33,740 bases of DNA from Gemmatimonadales bacterium. GTDB taxonomy: Bacteria > Gemmatimonadota > Gemmatimonadetes > Gemmatimonadales > GWC2-71-9. A program made the translations under genes and the position numbers. Under the pieces are notes generated by a model. That model searched no databases. It was not told the DNA's origin and was given only the letters and a program-made list of their open reading frames with translations. Location of the stretch: positions 1 to 33,740 of the forward strand of contig JACKDA010000015.1 of the NCBI GenBank assembly GCA_020633775.1. The letters run 5' to 3'. Below, one piece after another: positions 8,531 to 16,543 of this stretch; the first letter of the stretch is position 1; each line of letters starts with the position of its first letter.

Positions 8531-9663
8531 ACCTCCTCCTGGTCAACTGGCAGGACCTGCGCAACCCGCAGTCGGGCGGCGCCGAGATCCACCTGTTCGA
8601 GCTGTTCCGGCGACTGGCCGATCGCGGCCACCGGGTCCGGCTGGTCTGCTCGGGCTTCGCCGGGGCCCCGGCGGTCGAGGTGGTCGAGGGGATCGAGGTG
8701 CACCGGACCGGGGACCGGCTCTCGTTTGCGCTGCGCGGCCGCGGGGCGGTGCGGAGGGCGCTGCGCGCGGAGCGTCCAGATGTCGTCGTCGACGATGTCA
8801 ACAAGCTGCCGCTCTGCGTCCCGACGCTCACGGACCGGCCGGTGTACGCCGTGATCCCGCACCTGTTCGGGACCACCGCATTCCAGGAGGTCTCCTGGCC
8901 GATGGCCGCCACCGTGTGGGCGGCGGAGCGGCTGATTCCCGTCGCGTACCGGCGCGCCTGGTTCCACGCGATCAGCGAGTCGACGCGCGACGACCTCGTC
9001 GCCCGGGGGATCCCGGCCGACCGGATCGCGGTGGTGCATCCCGGGGTCGATGCCGAGCGCTACGCGCCCGACCCGGCCGTCGAGCGGGCCGATCCGCCGC
9101 GATTCGTGTACCTCGGTCGCCTGAAGCGGTACAAGGGGGTCGAGCACCTGCTCCGCGCCCTCGCCCTCGCCCGGCGCGAGCGAGGCGACCTCTCCCTCGA
9201 CATCGCCGGCTCCGGCGACGACCGGCCCCGGTTGGAGGCCCTGGCCGGGTCGCTCGGGATCGCCGATGCGGTGCGGTTTCTCGGTTTCGTCGATGAGGCG
9301 GCCAAGCTGTCGCTCTTGCGGCAGGCGGTGGCGAACGTATTTCCTTCTCCCAAGGAGGGGTGGGGGATCACCGTGATGGAGGCCGCCGCCTGCGGGACGC
9401 CGTCGCTCGCGTCGGACGCCCCCGGGTTGCGCGACTCGGTCCGGGACGGCCTCACCGGTCTCCTGGTTCCGCACGGCGATGCGGCGGCGCTGGCTCGCGC
9501 GATGGTGCGGCTGGCCGGCGATCCCGCCCTCGTCGCGCGCCTCGGCCGCGCCGCGCGCCAGCATGCGCTGGAGCACTCGTGGGACGCGGCCACCGATCGG
9601 GTCGAGGCGCACCTCCGGGACCTCGCCGCGGGGGCGTTCCCCCCGCCATCCTTCGCATCCTGA
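8527..9663 (+). CDS. GT4-family glycosyltransferase
   Basis: This 378-residue GT-B fold enzyme has a predicted N-terminal acceptor domain starting NLLLVNWQDLRNPQSGGAE and a C-terminal nucleotide-sugar domain with FVYLGRLKRYKGVEHLL near residue 195. The donor-binding EX7E motif appears as EGWGITVMEAAACGTP around residues 277-292. GTG 8527 overlaps the nusB stop. The GGAEIHL segment is common in GT4 members that build cell-surface or exported glycans. No signal peptide or membrane span is seen, so it probably acts at the inner face of the membrane. Donor and acceptor are unknown. It is a lone glycosyltransferase within a housekeeping run, so no polysaccharide cluster helps to define it. Confidence 0.9.
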   Translation: MNLLLVNWQDLRNPQSGGAEIHLFELFRRLADRGHRVRLVCSGFAGAPAVEVVEGIEVHRTGDRLSFALRGRGAVRRALRAERPDVVVDDVNKLPLCVPTLTDRPVYAVIPHLFGTTAFQEVSWPMAATVWAAERLIPVAYRRAWFHAISESTRDDLVARGIPADRIAVVHPGVDAERYAPDPAVERADPPRFVYLGRLKRYKGVEHLLRALALARRERGDLSLDIAGSGDDRPRLEALAGSLGIADAVRFLGFVDEAAKLSLLRQAVANVFPSPKEGWGITVMEAAACGTPSLASDAPGLRDSVRDGLTGLLVPHGDAAALARAMVRLAGDPALVARLGRAARQHALEHSWDAATDRVEAHLRDLAAGAFPPPSFAS

Positions 9664-9670
9664 AGGAGGT
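9663..9670 (+). promoter_or_regulatory. Perfect Shine-Dalgarno site for hpf
   Basis: AAGGAGGT lies 5 bases before GTG 9676. It is the strongest ribosome-binding site I saw in the window and decides this start over TTG 9670. Most other genes here rely on stop-start overlaps. It suggests strong or independent translation of hpf. Confidence 0.75.
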
Positions 9671-9675
9671 TGACC

Positions 9676-9984
9676 GTGCAGATCGACATTGCCGCCCGCC
9701 ACATGCCGCTCGAGCCGACGATCCGCGACCGCGTCGAGGAGGTGGTCCGGCGACTCGACCGGATCGGCGAGCGGATCATCACCGCCCACGCGATCCTCGA
9801 CGTCGTCGGGGGGATGCCGTGGGTCGAGCTTCGCCTCCACCTCGCGCCCGGGCAGCTCCTCGTCGCCACGGCGAGCGCCGACGACCATCGCACCGCCCTC
9901 GATCTCGCCGACGCGAGGATGCGGCGGCAGCTCCGGCGCTCGCACACCCGACCGCGCGCCCACCGGCACGCGTTGGCGACCTGA
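9676..9984 (+). CDS. hpf: Short ribosome hibernation-promoting factor (HPF/YfiA family)
   Basis: This 102-residue protein starts MQIDIAARHMPLEPTIRDRVE, the normal beginning of the sigma54-modulation/HPF fold, and keeps the basic C-terminal stretch from RMRRQLRRSH. Family members bind the 30S decoding region and silence ribosomes in stationary phase. The length corresponds to the short form, with no C-terminal dimerisation domain, so 100S formation would need a partner or not occur. It sits directly before hprK. The Proteobacterial rpoN operon likewise places hpf beside PTS-Ntr genes, so the pairing of ribosome hibernation with PTS signalling recurs here. Confidence 0.88.
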   Translation: MQIDIAARHMPLEPTIRDRVEEVVRRLDRIGERIITAHAILDVVGGMPWVELRLHLAPGQLLVATASADDHRTALDLADARMRRQLRRSHTRPRAHRHALAT

Positions 9985-9990
9985 GCCGAC

Positions 9991-10947
9991 GTGCGCTTCC
10001 GCGACTTCCTGGCCACCGGCGAGACGCTGCAGCTCGAACCGCTGACGGGCGAGCTCGGCCTCGACGGGCTGGTCCCCGATGCCGACATCGCGTCGCCGGG
10101 TCTGGCACTGGCCGGGTTCCACGGACGATTCATCCCCGACCGGCTGCACGTCCTCGGCGAGACCGAGATCACCTACCTCGCCTCGCTCGACGCGGCGGCG
10201 CGCCGCACCTCGCTCGAGGGATTCTTCCAGTATGACCTGCCCGTCGTGTTCATCACCAAGGGCCTCGAGCCGCCGGAGCCGCTGCTCGACCTCGCCCGGA
10301 GCCGCCTCGTCCCCGTGCTGCGGACCCGGCTCAAGACGGCGGAGTTCTACCGGCGGGTCAAGCCGATCATCGAGGACGCCTTTGCCCCGCGCACCACGCT
10401 GCACGGCTCGCTCGCGGACGTGTACGGCGTCGGGCTGCTCTTCGTCGGGCGCTCGGGGATCGGCAAGAGCGAGTGCGTGCTCGACCTGGTCGAGCGCGGC
10501 CACCGGCTGGTCGCCGATGACGTCGTCAAGGTCACCCGGCGCGGCAGCGACGTGCTGATCGGGCAGGGGCACGAGCTCGCGGGGCACCACATGGAGATTC
10601 GCGGGGTCGGGCTGGTGGACATCCCGGCCATCTTCGGCGTCCGCGCGGTGCGGCAGCAGAAGCGCCTGGAGGTGGTCGTGCAGCTCGAGGACTGGGAGAC
10701 CGCCCGCGACGCCGATCGCACCGGGCTCCAGCGCGACACCCAGTCGATCCTCGACGTGCCGATCCCGAAGGTGATGGTCCCGCTCAACCCGGGGAAGAAC
10801 ATCACCGTGGTCGCCGAGGTCGTGGCGATGATGCACCTGCTGCGCTACAGCGGCGTCGACGTGGCGTCGGCGTTCAACGAGCGCCTCATCAAGAAGATGC
10901 GGGAGAAGCGCGGCGTGCGCGAATACCTGCGGGACGATTTCGAATGA
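9991..10947 (+). CDS. hprK: HPr kinase/phosphorylase
   Basis: This 318-residue bifunctional enzyme phosphorylates HPr on Ser46 and removes that phosphate, linking energy state to PTS activity. The N-terminal domain (to about residue 130) is followed by the catalytic His138 in HGSLADVYG, the P-loop GRSGIGKSE at 153-161 with Lys159, the acidic pair in LVADDVV, and the HprK signature HMEIRGVGLVDI. The C-terminus MREKRGVREYL is also typical. The expected target, an HPr with Ser46, is encoded at 13200 in the same run. GTG 9991 is 6 bases after hpf, and the stop is overlapped by the IIA gene (ATGA). In Gram-negative bacteria HprK usually has no CcpA partner, so its output is likely control of PTS phosphoflow. 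Confidence 0.96.
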   Translation: MRFRDFLATGETLQLEPLTGELGLDGLVPDADIASPGLALAGFHGRFIPDRLHVLGETEITYLASLDAAARRTSLEGFFQYDLPVVFITKGLEPPEPLLDLARSRLVPVLRTRLKTAEFYRRVKPIIEDAFAPRTTLHGSLADVYGVGLLFVGRSGIGKSECVLDLVERGHRLVADDVVKVTRRGSDVLIGQGHELAGHHMEIRGVGLVDIPAIFGVRAVRQQKRLEVVVQLEDWETARDADRTGLQRDTQSILDVPIPKVMVPLNPGKNITVVAEVVAMMHLLRYSGVDVASAFNERLIKKMREKRGVREYLRDDFE

Positions 10948-11315
10948 GCGGGCTGGCCGGCGTGGTCGTGGGCCACGCGAACCTCGCGGCGGCGCTGATC
11001 AGCGCCGTCGAGCAGATCGCCGGCGCCGAGCACGGGCTCGTCGCCGTGAGCAACACCGACTGCGATCGCGGCACCCTGGAGGAGCGGATCCTTGCCGCGG
11101 TGGGCGACCGGCCGAGCGTGATCTTCATCGACATGCCCAGCGGGTCGTGCCTCTTCGCGGCCATGCGCCGGCTGGCCGGGATGCCGGGCGTCCGGATCGT
11201 CACCGGGGTCAACCTCGCGATGCTGCTGGAGTTCGTGTTCCACCGCGACGAGGGGGTCGACGAGGTCGCGACCACCGTCGCCGACGCGGGCGCGCGGGCC
11301 GTCGGCCTGCGCTAG
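10944..11315 (+). CDS. PTS mannose-type IIA component
   Basis: This 123-residue cytoplasmic phosphocarrier of the mannose/fructose/sorbose family would take phosphate from HPr-His15 on His11 (VVVGHANLA) and hand it to IIB. The second conserved patch of this fold normally reads D-x2-GGSP; here it is FIDMPSGSC with Asp63 kept but the glycine-rich turn altered. The chain is somewhat shorter than the usual 130-140 residues. It overlaps hprK by ATGA and is followed by IIB, IIC and IID as separate genes. The altered turn could mean a regulatory IIA or simply lineage drift; the phosphorylatable His is intact. Confidence 0.88.
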   Translation: MSGLAGVVVGHANLAAALISAVEQIAGAEHGLVAVSNTDCDRGTLEERILAAVGDRPSVIFIDMPSGSCLFAAMRRLAGMPGVRIVTGVNLAMLLEFVFHRDEGVDEVATTVADAGARAVGLR

Positions 11316-11321
11316 CGCGCC

Positions 11322-11798
11322 ATGGCGATCGTCCTCTTCCGCGTCGACGATCGGCTCGTCCACGGCCAGGTCGTCATCGGCTGGGGTCGGCCGATGTCGG
11401 TGGACCACGTCGTGCTGGTCGACGACACGGTCGCGACCAGTCCCTGGGAACAGGACCTCTACCGGATGGCGGCGCCGGACGGGCTCCGGGTGACCTTCGC
11501 CTCGACCGTCGAGGGCATCGCCGGCCTGCCGGGGTGGGCGCAGGCCGCCGATCGCACGCTCCTCCTCACCGGCGACCTCGACACCATGGTCGCCCTGCGC
11601 GAGGCCCATCCCGCGCTGGTGCCGCGCATCAACCTCGGGGGCATCCATCACCAGCCGGGGCGCGTGGAGAAGCTGCCGTACCTGTATCTCGGACCCGCGG
11701 AGGTGGCGGCACTCGAGCGGCTGCGCCATGCCGGGGCGTCGGTGGCCGCGCAGGACCTGCCGACCGCCCCGGCCGTCGCGCTGGACGACCTGTTGTGA
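11322..11798 (+). CDS. PTS mannose-type IIB component
   Basis: This 158-residue protein is the soluble IIB of the mannose family. Near the N-terminus it has FRVDDRLVHGQVVIGW with the phosphorylated His14, the diagnostic motif of this class, which uses histidine rather than cysteine. The rest follows the family: a VDHVVLVDDTVA strand and an INLGGIHH segment. It accepts phosphate from IIA-His11 and would phosphorylate the sugar bound by IIC/IID. ATG 11322 lies 6 bases after the IIA stop TAG, and the stop is overlapped by IIC (GTGA). All visible catalytic features are present. Confidence 0.92.
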   Translation: MAIVLFRVDDRLVHGQVVIGWGRPMSVDHVVLVDDTVATSPWEQDLYRMAAPDGLRVTFASTVEGIAGLPGWAQAADRTLLLTGDLDTMVALREAHPALVPRINLGGIHHQPGRVEKLPYLYLGPAEVAALERLRHAGASVAAQDLPTAPAVALDDLL

Positions 11799-12466
11799 CG
11801 CCGTGGCTGGCCATCGCGCTGCTGCTCTGGGGGAGCGTCGTGGCGCTCGACCTGATCACCGTCCCCCAGGGCCTCCTGTCGCGGCCCCTGGTCGCAGCGA
11901 CCGTGGCGGGGGCGATGGCTGGCGACGTCGTCGCCGGGATGATGGCCGGCGCGGTGCTGGAGCTGTACAACCTCGAGGTGCTGCCGATCGGCGCGGCACG
12001 CTATCCGGACTACGGTCCCGGGGCGGTGGCGGCGGGTGCCGCGGCGGCACTCATCCCCGAGGCGGGGCCGTTGGGGATCGCCGGGTTGATCGGCTTGCCG
12101 CTCGGGCTGCTCGGCGGCTGGAGCGTCCACCGTCACCGGCGCCACAACGCGGTCCGGGTCGGGGCGCAGCTCGATCGGGTGTCCGCGGGCGATGCGCGCG
12201 CCATCTGGCATCTCCAGCGCGAGGGACTCTGGCGCGATGCGGCGCGGGGCAGCGTCCTCGCCGCGGTCGGGCTCGCCGTGGCCTGGGCGGTCCACCTCAT
12301 CGATTGGGGGCTGGTGCCGCGGCGCGAGTACCTCGATTGGGCAGTCCTCGCGGGGGGGCTCACGGCCGGATTGGGCGGCGCCCTGCGCATCGCGGGGAAG
12401 GGGGCCCGGCGCCGGTGGCTCGCGGTCGGGCTGCTGACCGGCATGGTGGTGGTGCTGTGGGCCTGA
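11795..12466 (+). CDS. PTS mannose-type IIC membrane component
   Basis: This 223-residue polytopic membrane protein has about six or seven hydrophobic spans, broken by a charged loop at roughly residues 108-150. The segment SRPLVAATVAGAMAGDVVAGMMAGAVLEL then LEVLPIGAARYPDYG is the recognisable IIC signature (SRP followed by G---GA-LEL and LPIGAA). Typical IIC proteins are about 260 residues, so this one is short. GTG 11795 sits in the IIB stop; the much longer open frame upstream is arginine-rich shadow. With IID it would form the sugar channel in the inner membrane. The substrate is not evident. Confidence 0.85.
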   Translation: MTPWLAIALLLWGSVVALDLITVPQGLLSRPLVAATVAGAMAGDVVAGMMAGAVLELYNLEVLPIGAARYPDYGPGAVAAGAAAALIPEAGPLGIAGLIGLPLGLLGGWSVHRHRRHNAVRVGAQLDRVSAGDARAIWHLQREGLWRDAARGSVLAAVGLAVAWAVHLIDWGLVPRREYLDWAVLAGGLTAGLGGALRIAGKGARRRWLAVGLLTGMVVVLWA

Positions 12467-13200
12467 GTCCCCGGTGGCAGACGATCATCCGCCTTTACGG
12501 CGTCCAGGCCGCGTGGACCTACGAGCGGATGGCCGGGATCGGGGTGGGACATGCGGCCGCGCCGATGCTGCGCGACCTCTTCCGCGACCGCGACGCCATC
12601 GAGCGGCGCGCCGCGGTCGCGCGCTCGGCGGAGTACTTCAACTCGCACCCGTACCTCGCCGGCATCGCGGTCGGCGCCGTGGTGCGCTCGGAACGGGACG
12701 GGGTCCCGGGCGGGGCGATCTCCCGCCTGCGGACCGCCCTCTCCGGACCGCTCGGCGCCCTCGGCGACCAGCTGATCTGGACCGGAGAGGTCCCCGCCCT
12801 GATGGGGTTCACCCTCGCGCTCCTGCCGGTGGTGGGCTGGTGGGCGGTGGCGGCCGCCGTGCTGGTGCACAACGTGATGCGGTTCCGGCTCACCCGGTGG
12901 AGCCTCGATCTCGGGCTGGCCCACGGGCTCGGCGTCGGCGCGGCGCTGCAGCAGTCGTGGTTGCCGCGGGCCGCGAAGGATGCGCAGCGGGTTGCGGCGT
13001 TCGCGGTCGGCCTCGCACTCCCCGTCACCGCCGCATGGCTCTGGCTCGACGGGATTCACGAGGGCGGTGAGGTGATCCTCGCCCTGGTCCTGGTCGGGAC
13101 CGTCTTGACGCTGGCGCCCGGCACCCGCACCAGGGTGACGGGGCTGCGCTTCGGGCTCGCGCTCCTCGGCGCGGCGATTCTCCTGATGGGGGGGTGGTGA
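12457..13200 (+). CDS. PTS mannose-type IID membrane component
   Basis: This 247-residue protein starts with a cytoplasmic helical region containing QAAWTYERMAGIG and EYFNSHPYLAGIAVGAV, the two clearest IID motifs (usually NYERMQ and FNTHPYLA). About four membrane spans follow in the C-terminal half, the last ending in LLMGGW. GTG 12457 overlaps the IIC stop by 10 bases and is the only nearby in-frame start. Its stop shares a base with the HPr ATG (TGATG). A complete IIA-IIB-IIC-IID set argues for a working transporter rather than the regulatory remnants (IIA alone) often found in Gram-negatives. Confidence 0.88.
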   Translation: MGLSPRWQTIIRLYGVQAAWTYERMAGIGVGHAAAPMLRDLFRDRDAIERRAAVARSAEYFNSHPYLAGIAVGAVVRSERDGVPGGAISRLRTALSGPLGALGDQLIWTGEVPALMGFTLALLPVVGWWAVAAAVLVHNVMRFRLTRWSLDLGLAHGLGVGAALQQSWLPRAAKDAQRVAAFAVGLALPVTAAWLWLDGIHEGGEVILALVLVGTVLTLAPGTRTRVTGLRFGLALLGAAILLMGGW

Positions 13201-13463
13201 TGGTCGAACGGACGGTGACGATCCGCAACGAGCTCGGCATGCATGCCCGCCCGGCCGCCCAGTTCGTGCGACTCGCCTCCACCTTCGGGGCGCGCGTCGA
13301 GATCGAGCGCGACGGGATGGCGGTCAACGGCAAGAGCATCATGGGCGTGATGATGCTGGCGGCGGAGTGCGGCTGCGAGCTGACGCTGCGGGCCGAAGGC
13401 GATGATGCCGAGGCGGCGGTGACCGCCCTCGGCGAGCTGGTCGATCGGGGGTTCGGCGAGTGA
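13200..13463 (+). CDS. ptsH: Phosphocarrier protein HPr
   Basis: This 87-residue protein passes phosphate from enzyme I to IIA. His15 lies in LGMHARPAAQFV, the canonical active site, and Ser46 in NGKSIMGVMML is the site used by HPr kinase; hprK lies about 2.3 kb upstream in the same run. Having both sites intact supports dual control, by PEP through His15 and by ATP or metabolite level through Ser46. ATG 13200 shares its A with the IID stop and is chosen over GTG 13194 and 13197. The stop is overlapped by ptsI (GTGA). Confidence 0.96.
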   Translation: MVERTVTIRNELGMHARPAAQFVRLASTFGARVEIERDGMAVNGKSIMGVMMLAAECGCELTLRAEGDDAEAAVTALGELVDRGFGE

Positions 13464-15274
13464 GCAGTTCCCGGGTGCTGCGCGGGGTCGGGGTCTCCCC
13501 CGGGCTGGCGATCGCCAACGCGGTCGCGGTGCGGTGGTCGCTGCCGAATGTCGAGGATCGCACCGTCGCGCCCGACGAGGTGGAGCAGGAGATCCTGCGC
13601 CTGCACGATGCCGTGAGCGTCGTCGCCGAGCAGCTCGGTGACCTGCGCCAGCGGACCCTCGAGCGCGCCGGCCCGGAGGAGGCCGGGATCTTCGACGCGC
13701 AGGTCATGATGGTCCAGGACGAATCGTTCCTGGCCGGCGTCGAGGCGCTGATCCGCAAGAACAACCTCGCGGCGGAGACCGCCTACGACTTCAAGGCCCT
13801 CGAGCTGCGCAACGCCTGGGCGAGCTCGCGCACGGCGGTGCTGCGCGAGCGGCTCGCCGACCTGACCGCGATCCAGCTGCGCATGCTCGCCTACCTCATG
13901 GGCCGGACGACCGAGGAGGTCTGGCTCGGGGACGTCGACGAGCAGATGATCCTCGTCGCGCGCGAGCTGCTGCCCGGCCTCACGGTGCAGCTCGATCGCG
14001 ACCGGGTCGTCGGCCTGATCAGCGAGGAGGGGACCCGCACCTCGCACGCCGCGATCCTCGCCCACTCGCTCGGCATCCCGGCGGTGATGGGCGTGCGCTC
14101 CGCGATGGAAGCGATCCCGCCCGGCGCGCTGGTGATGATCGACGGGCAGGCGGGCACCGTGATCGTCGACCCGACCTCCGAGGAGCTCGAGGTCGCCCAG
14201 ATCCAGGCGACGCGCCGTGCCAAGCTCGAGATGCAGCTCGAGGCGATCGTGCACGAGCCGGCCACGACCCCCGATGGGGTGCGGGTCGAGATCCTCGCGA
14301 ATGTCGATCTCCCCGAGGAGGTCGAGACCGCGGTGCGACTCGGTGCCGAGGGGGTCGGCCTCCTGCGGACCGAATTCCTCGTGATCGGCCGGACCGCGAT
14401 GCCGACCGAGGACGAGCAGACCGAGTACTACCGCCGCGTCGGGGCCGCCTTCGGCGGTCGCCCGGTGGTGGTCCGCACCTACGACCTCGGCGGCGACAAG
14501 TTCCCCACCGCCTTCGACGCCCCGCAGGAAGCGAACCCATTCCTCGGCTGGCGCTCGATCCGGGTCTGCCTCGATTCCCCGGAGATCTTCCGGCCCCAGC
14601 TGCGCGCGCTACTGCGCGCCGCCGCCGACCGGGCGATTCATGTGATGCTGCCGCTGGTGATCACGCCGGACGAGGTGCTCCGGACCCGCGAGCTGCTGGC
14701 CGAGGAGGCCGCCTCGCTCGCCGCGGCGGGGATCCGTGCCGCCCGCACCGTCCCCCTCGGCGTGATGGTCGAGACGCCCGCGGCGGTGCTCCTCGCCGAG
14801 CGGTTGGCGCGCGACGTGGACTTCCTGTCGGTGGGGTCGAACGACCTGACCCAGTACACCCTCGCGGTCGATCGCGGCAACGCCCGGTTGGCCGGACTCT
14901 TCAACCCGCTCCACCCGGCGGTGGTGCGGCAGCTGGCGGCCGTCCGCGACGCGGCGGCCGGTGCCGGCATCGCCTCGTCGGTCTGTGGCGAGATGGCGTC
15001 CGATCCGGTCGCGGTCACCCTGCTGCTGGGCCTCGGGTTCGACCGGCTGAGCGTCGCGCCGCCCGCGGTGCCGATGGTGAAGTGGGTCGTCCGGAACGTC
15101 CCCCACGCGGTGGCCCGGGAGGCCGCGGTGGCGGCGGTCGCGGCCGACGATCCGGCGGCGATCCACGCCGGCTTGCGTGAGGTGCTCGGTCGCTACCTCG
15201 ACCTGCGGCTGGTAGACCCGGGGGGCGCGTTGCCCCGCGTCTCGTCGGGGACTAGCTTGCCGGACGCCTATTGA
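13460..15274 (+). CDS. ptsI: PTS enzyme I (phosphoenolpyruvate-protein phosphotransferase)
   Basis: This 604-residue cytoplasmic enzyme autophosphorylates from PEP and donates to HPr. Features in order: N-terminal GVGVSPGLAIANA, phosphohistidine His196 in GTRTSHAAILAHSLGIPAVMG, the TEFL segment GVGLLRTEFLV, RTYDLGGDKFP, the PEP-binding signature DFLSVGSNDLTQYTLAVDR, and SVCGEM with the catalytic cysteine. Length and order are fully standard. It closes the long run begun at fmdB. The promoter-like site for metK lies in its last 45 bases. Confidence 0.97.
   Translation: MSSSRVLRGVGVSPGLAIANAVAVRWSLPNVEDRTVAPDEVEQEILRLHDAVSVVAEQLGDLRQRTLERAGPEEAGIFDAQVMMVQDESFLAGVEALIRKNNLAAETAYDFKALELRNAWASSRTAVLRERLADLTAIQLRMLAYLMGRTTEEVWLGDVDEQMILVARELLPGLTVQLDRDRVVGLISEEGTRTSHAAILAHSLGIPAVMGVRSAMEAIPPGALVMIDGQAGTVIVDPTSEELEVAQIQATRRAKLEMQLEAIVHEPATTPDGVRVEILANVDLPEEVETAVRLGAEGVGLLRTEFLVIGRTAMPTEDEQTEYYRRVGAAFGGRPVVVRTYDLGGDKFPTAFDAPQEANPFLGWRSIRVCLDSPEIFRPQLRALLRAAADRAIHVMLPLVITPDEVLRTRELLAEEAASLAAAGIRAARTVPLGVMVETPAAVLLAERLARDVDFLSVGSNDLTQYTLAVDRGNARLAGLFNPLHPAVVRQLAAVRDAAAGAGIASSVCGEMASDPVAVTLLLGLGFDRLSVAPPAVPMVKWVVRNVPHAVAREAAVAAVAADDPAAIHAGLREVLGRYLDLRLVDPGGALPRVSSGTSLPDAY
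15230..15258 (+). promoter_or_regulatory. Sigma70-like promoter for metK
   Basis: TTGCCC at 15230-15235 and TAGCTT at 15253-15258 are 17 bases apart, inside the 3' end of ptsI. Transcription would start near 15265, about 33 bases before ATG 15298. That leaves no room for a SAM riboswitch. Confidence 0.55.
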
Positions 15275-15297
15275 GCCCCTTCCAGTCCGGACATTCC

Positions 15298-16536
15298 ATG
15301 TCGAGCGCTGCCCGCCACGTCTTCACCTCGGAATCGGTCACCGAGGGCCATCCCGACAAGGTTGCCGACCAGATCAGCGACGCGGTCCTCGACGCGATCC
15401 TGGCGCGAGATCCCGACGCGCGGGTCGCCTGCGAGACGCTGGTGACCACCGGCATGGCGGTCCTGGCCGGTGAGGTCACCACCACCGCGTATGTCCACGT
15501 GCCCGACATCGTTCGCGACACCGTCCGGAAGATCGGCTACACCGATGCCCGGATGGGCTTCGACTTCCGGACCTGCGCGGTGCTCACCTCGATCGATCGC
15601 CAGTCCCCCGACATCGCGCAGGGCGTCGATCGGGCCGATCCCGAGAAGCAGGGCGCCGGCGACCAGGGGATGATGTTCGGCTACGCCTCCGACGAGACGC
15701 CGGCGCTGATGCCGCTCCCGGCGGTCCTCGCCCACCGCCTCGCCGAGCAGCTCGCCGCCGTGCGACGCGGCACGGCCGACGCCCACCACCCGTGGCTCCG
15801 TCCCGACGGCAAGACCCAGGTCTCGGTGGCCTACCAGGACGATCGCCCGGTGGCCGTGCAGACCGTCGTCGTCTCGACCCAGCACGAGGATCGCTGGAAC
15901 GGCCGTGCGCTCTCCCAGCGCCGGATCGCCGAGGCGATGCGGGCCGACGTGATCCTCCCGATCCTCGAGGAGTTCGAGCTCGGCGAGGGTCGGCCGCGGA
16001 TCCACGTGAACCCGACCGGGCGCTTCGTCATCGGCGGGCCGCAGGGCGACGCGGGGCTGACCGGCCGCAAGATCATCGTCGACACCTACGGCGGGATGGC
16101 CCGCCACGGCGGCGGCGCGTTCAGCGGCAAGGATCCCAGCAAGGTCGATCGCTCGGCCGCCTACGCGATGCGCTGGGTCGCCAAGCACATCGTCGCCGCC
16201 GGCCTCGCCCGCCGCTGCGAGGTGCAGGTGGCCTACGCCATCGGCGTCGCCGACCCGGTCTCGATCCTGGTCGACACCTTCGGCACCGGCGTCGTGCCGG
16301 ATCGCAGGCTGGAGCGCGCGGTGCGCGAGGTGTTCGACCTGCGCCCGGCCGCGATCATCCGCGACCTGGAGCTGCGGCAGCCGATCTACGGCGCCACTGC
16401 CGCCTACGGGCACTTCGGGCGCACCCCGACCCGGACCACCTACGCCGACGGCGACCTTCGCCCGCGGCGGGTGCACCAGTTCACCTGGGAGCGGACCGCC
16501 AGGGTCCGTGACCTCCTGACCGCCGCGAAGGCCTGA
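15298..16536 (+). CDS. metK: S-adenosylmethionine synthetase
   Basis: This 412-residue cytoplasmic enzyme makes SAM from methionine and ATP. ATG 15298 is chosen because the family begins shortly before FTSESVTEGHPDK (His18 to Lys21, the ATP-binding patch); the TTG at 15271 would add nine extra residues. The middle has GDQGMMFGYA and KTQVSVAY, and the C-terminal third has the glycine-rich loop DTYGGMARHGGGAFSGKD plus KVDRSAAY. All expected motifs are present. It is followed after 7 bases by ahcY, so synthesis of SAM and removal of the by-product SAH are co-expressed. Confidence 0.97.
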   Translation: MSSAARHVFTSESVTEGHPDKVADQISDAVLDAILARDPDARVACETLVTTGMAVLAGEVTTTAYVHVPDIVRDTVRKIGYTDARMGFDFRTCAVLTSIDRQSPDIAQGVDRADPEKQGAGDQGMMFGYASDETPALMPLPAVLAHRLAEQLAAVRRGTADAHHPWLRPDGKTQVSVAYQDDRPVAVQTVVVSTQHEDRWNGRALSQRRIAEAMRADVILPILEEFELGEGRPRIHVNPTGRFVIGGPQGDAGLTGRKIIVDTYGGMARHGGGAFSGKDPSKVDRSAAYAMRWVAKHIVAAGLARRCEVQVAYAIGVADPVSILVDTFGTGVVPDRRLERAVREVFDLRPAAIIRDLELRQPIYGATAAYGHFGRTPTRTTYADGDLRPRRVHQFTWERTARVRDLLTAAKA

Positions 16537-16543
16537 GGACCGC

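Noticed and set aside
8206..10836. 876-codon open frame on the - strand
   Set aside because: It lies opposite the nusB, glycosyltransferase, hpf and hprK genes, and its composition and lack of motifs mark it as non-coding.
15255..15297. Possible SAM riboswitch before metK
   Set aside because: The predicted leader is only about 33 bases, too short for any known SAM aptamer.
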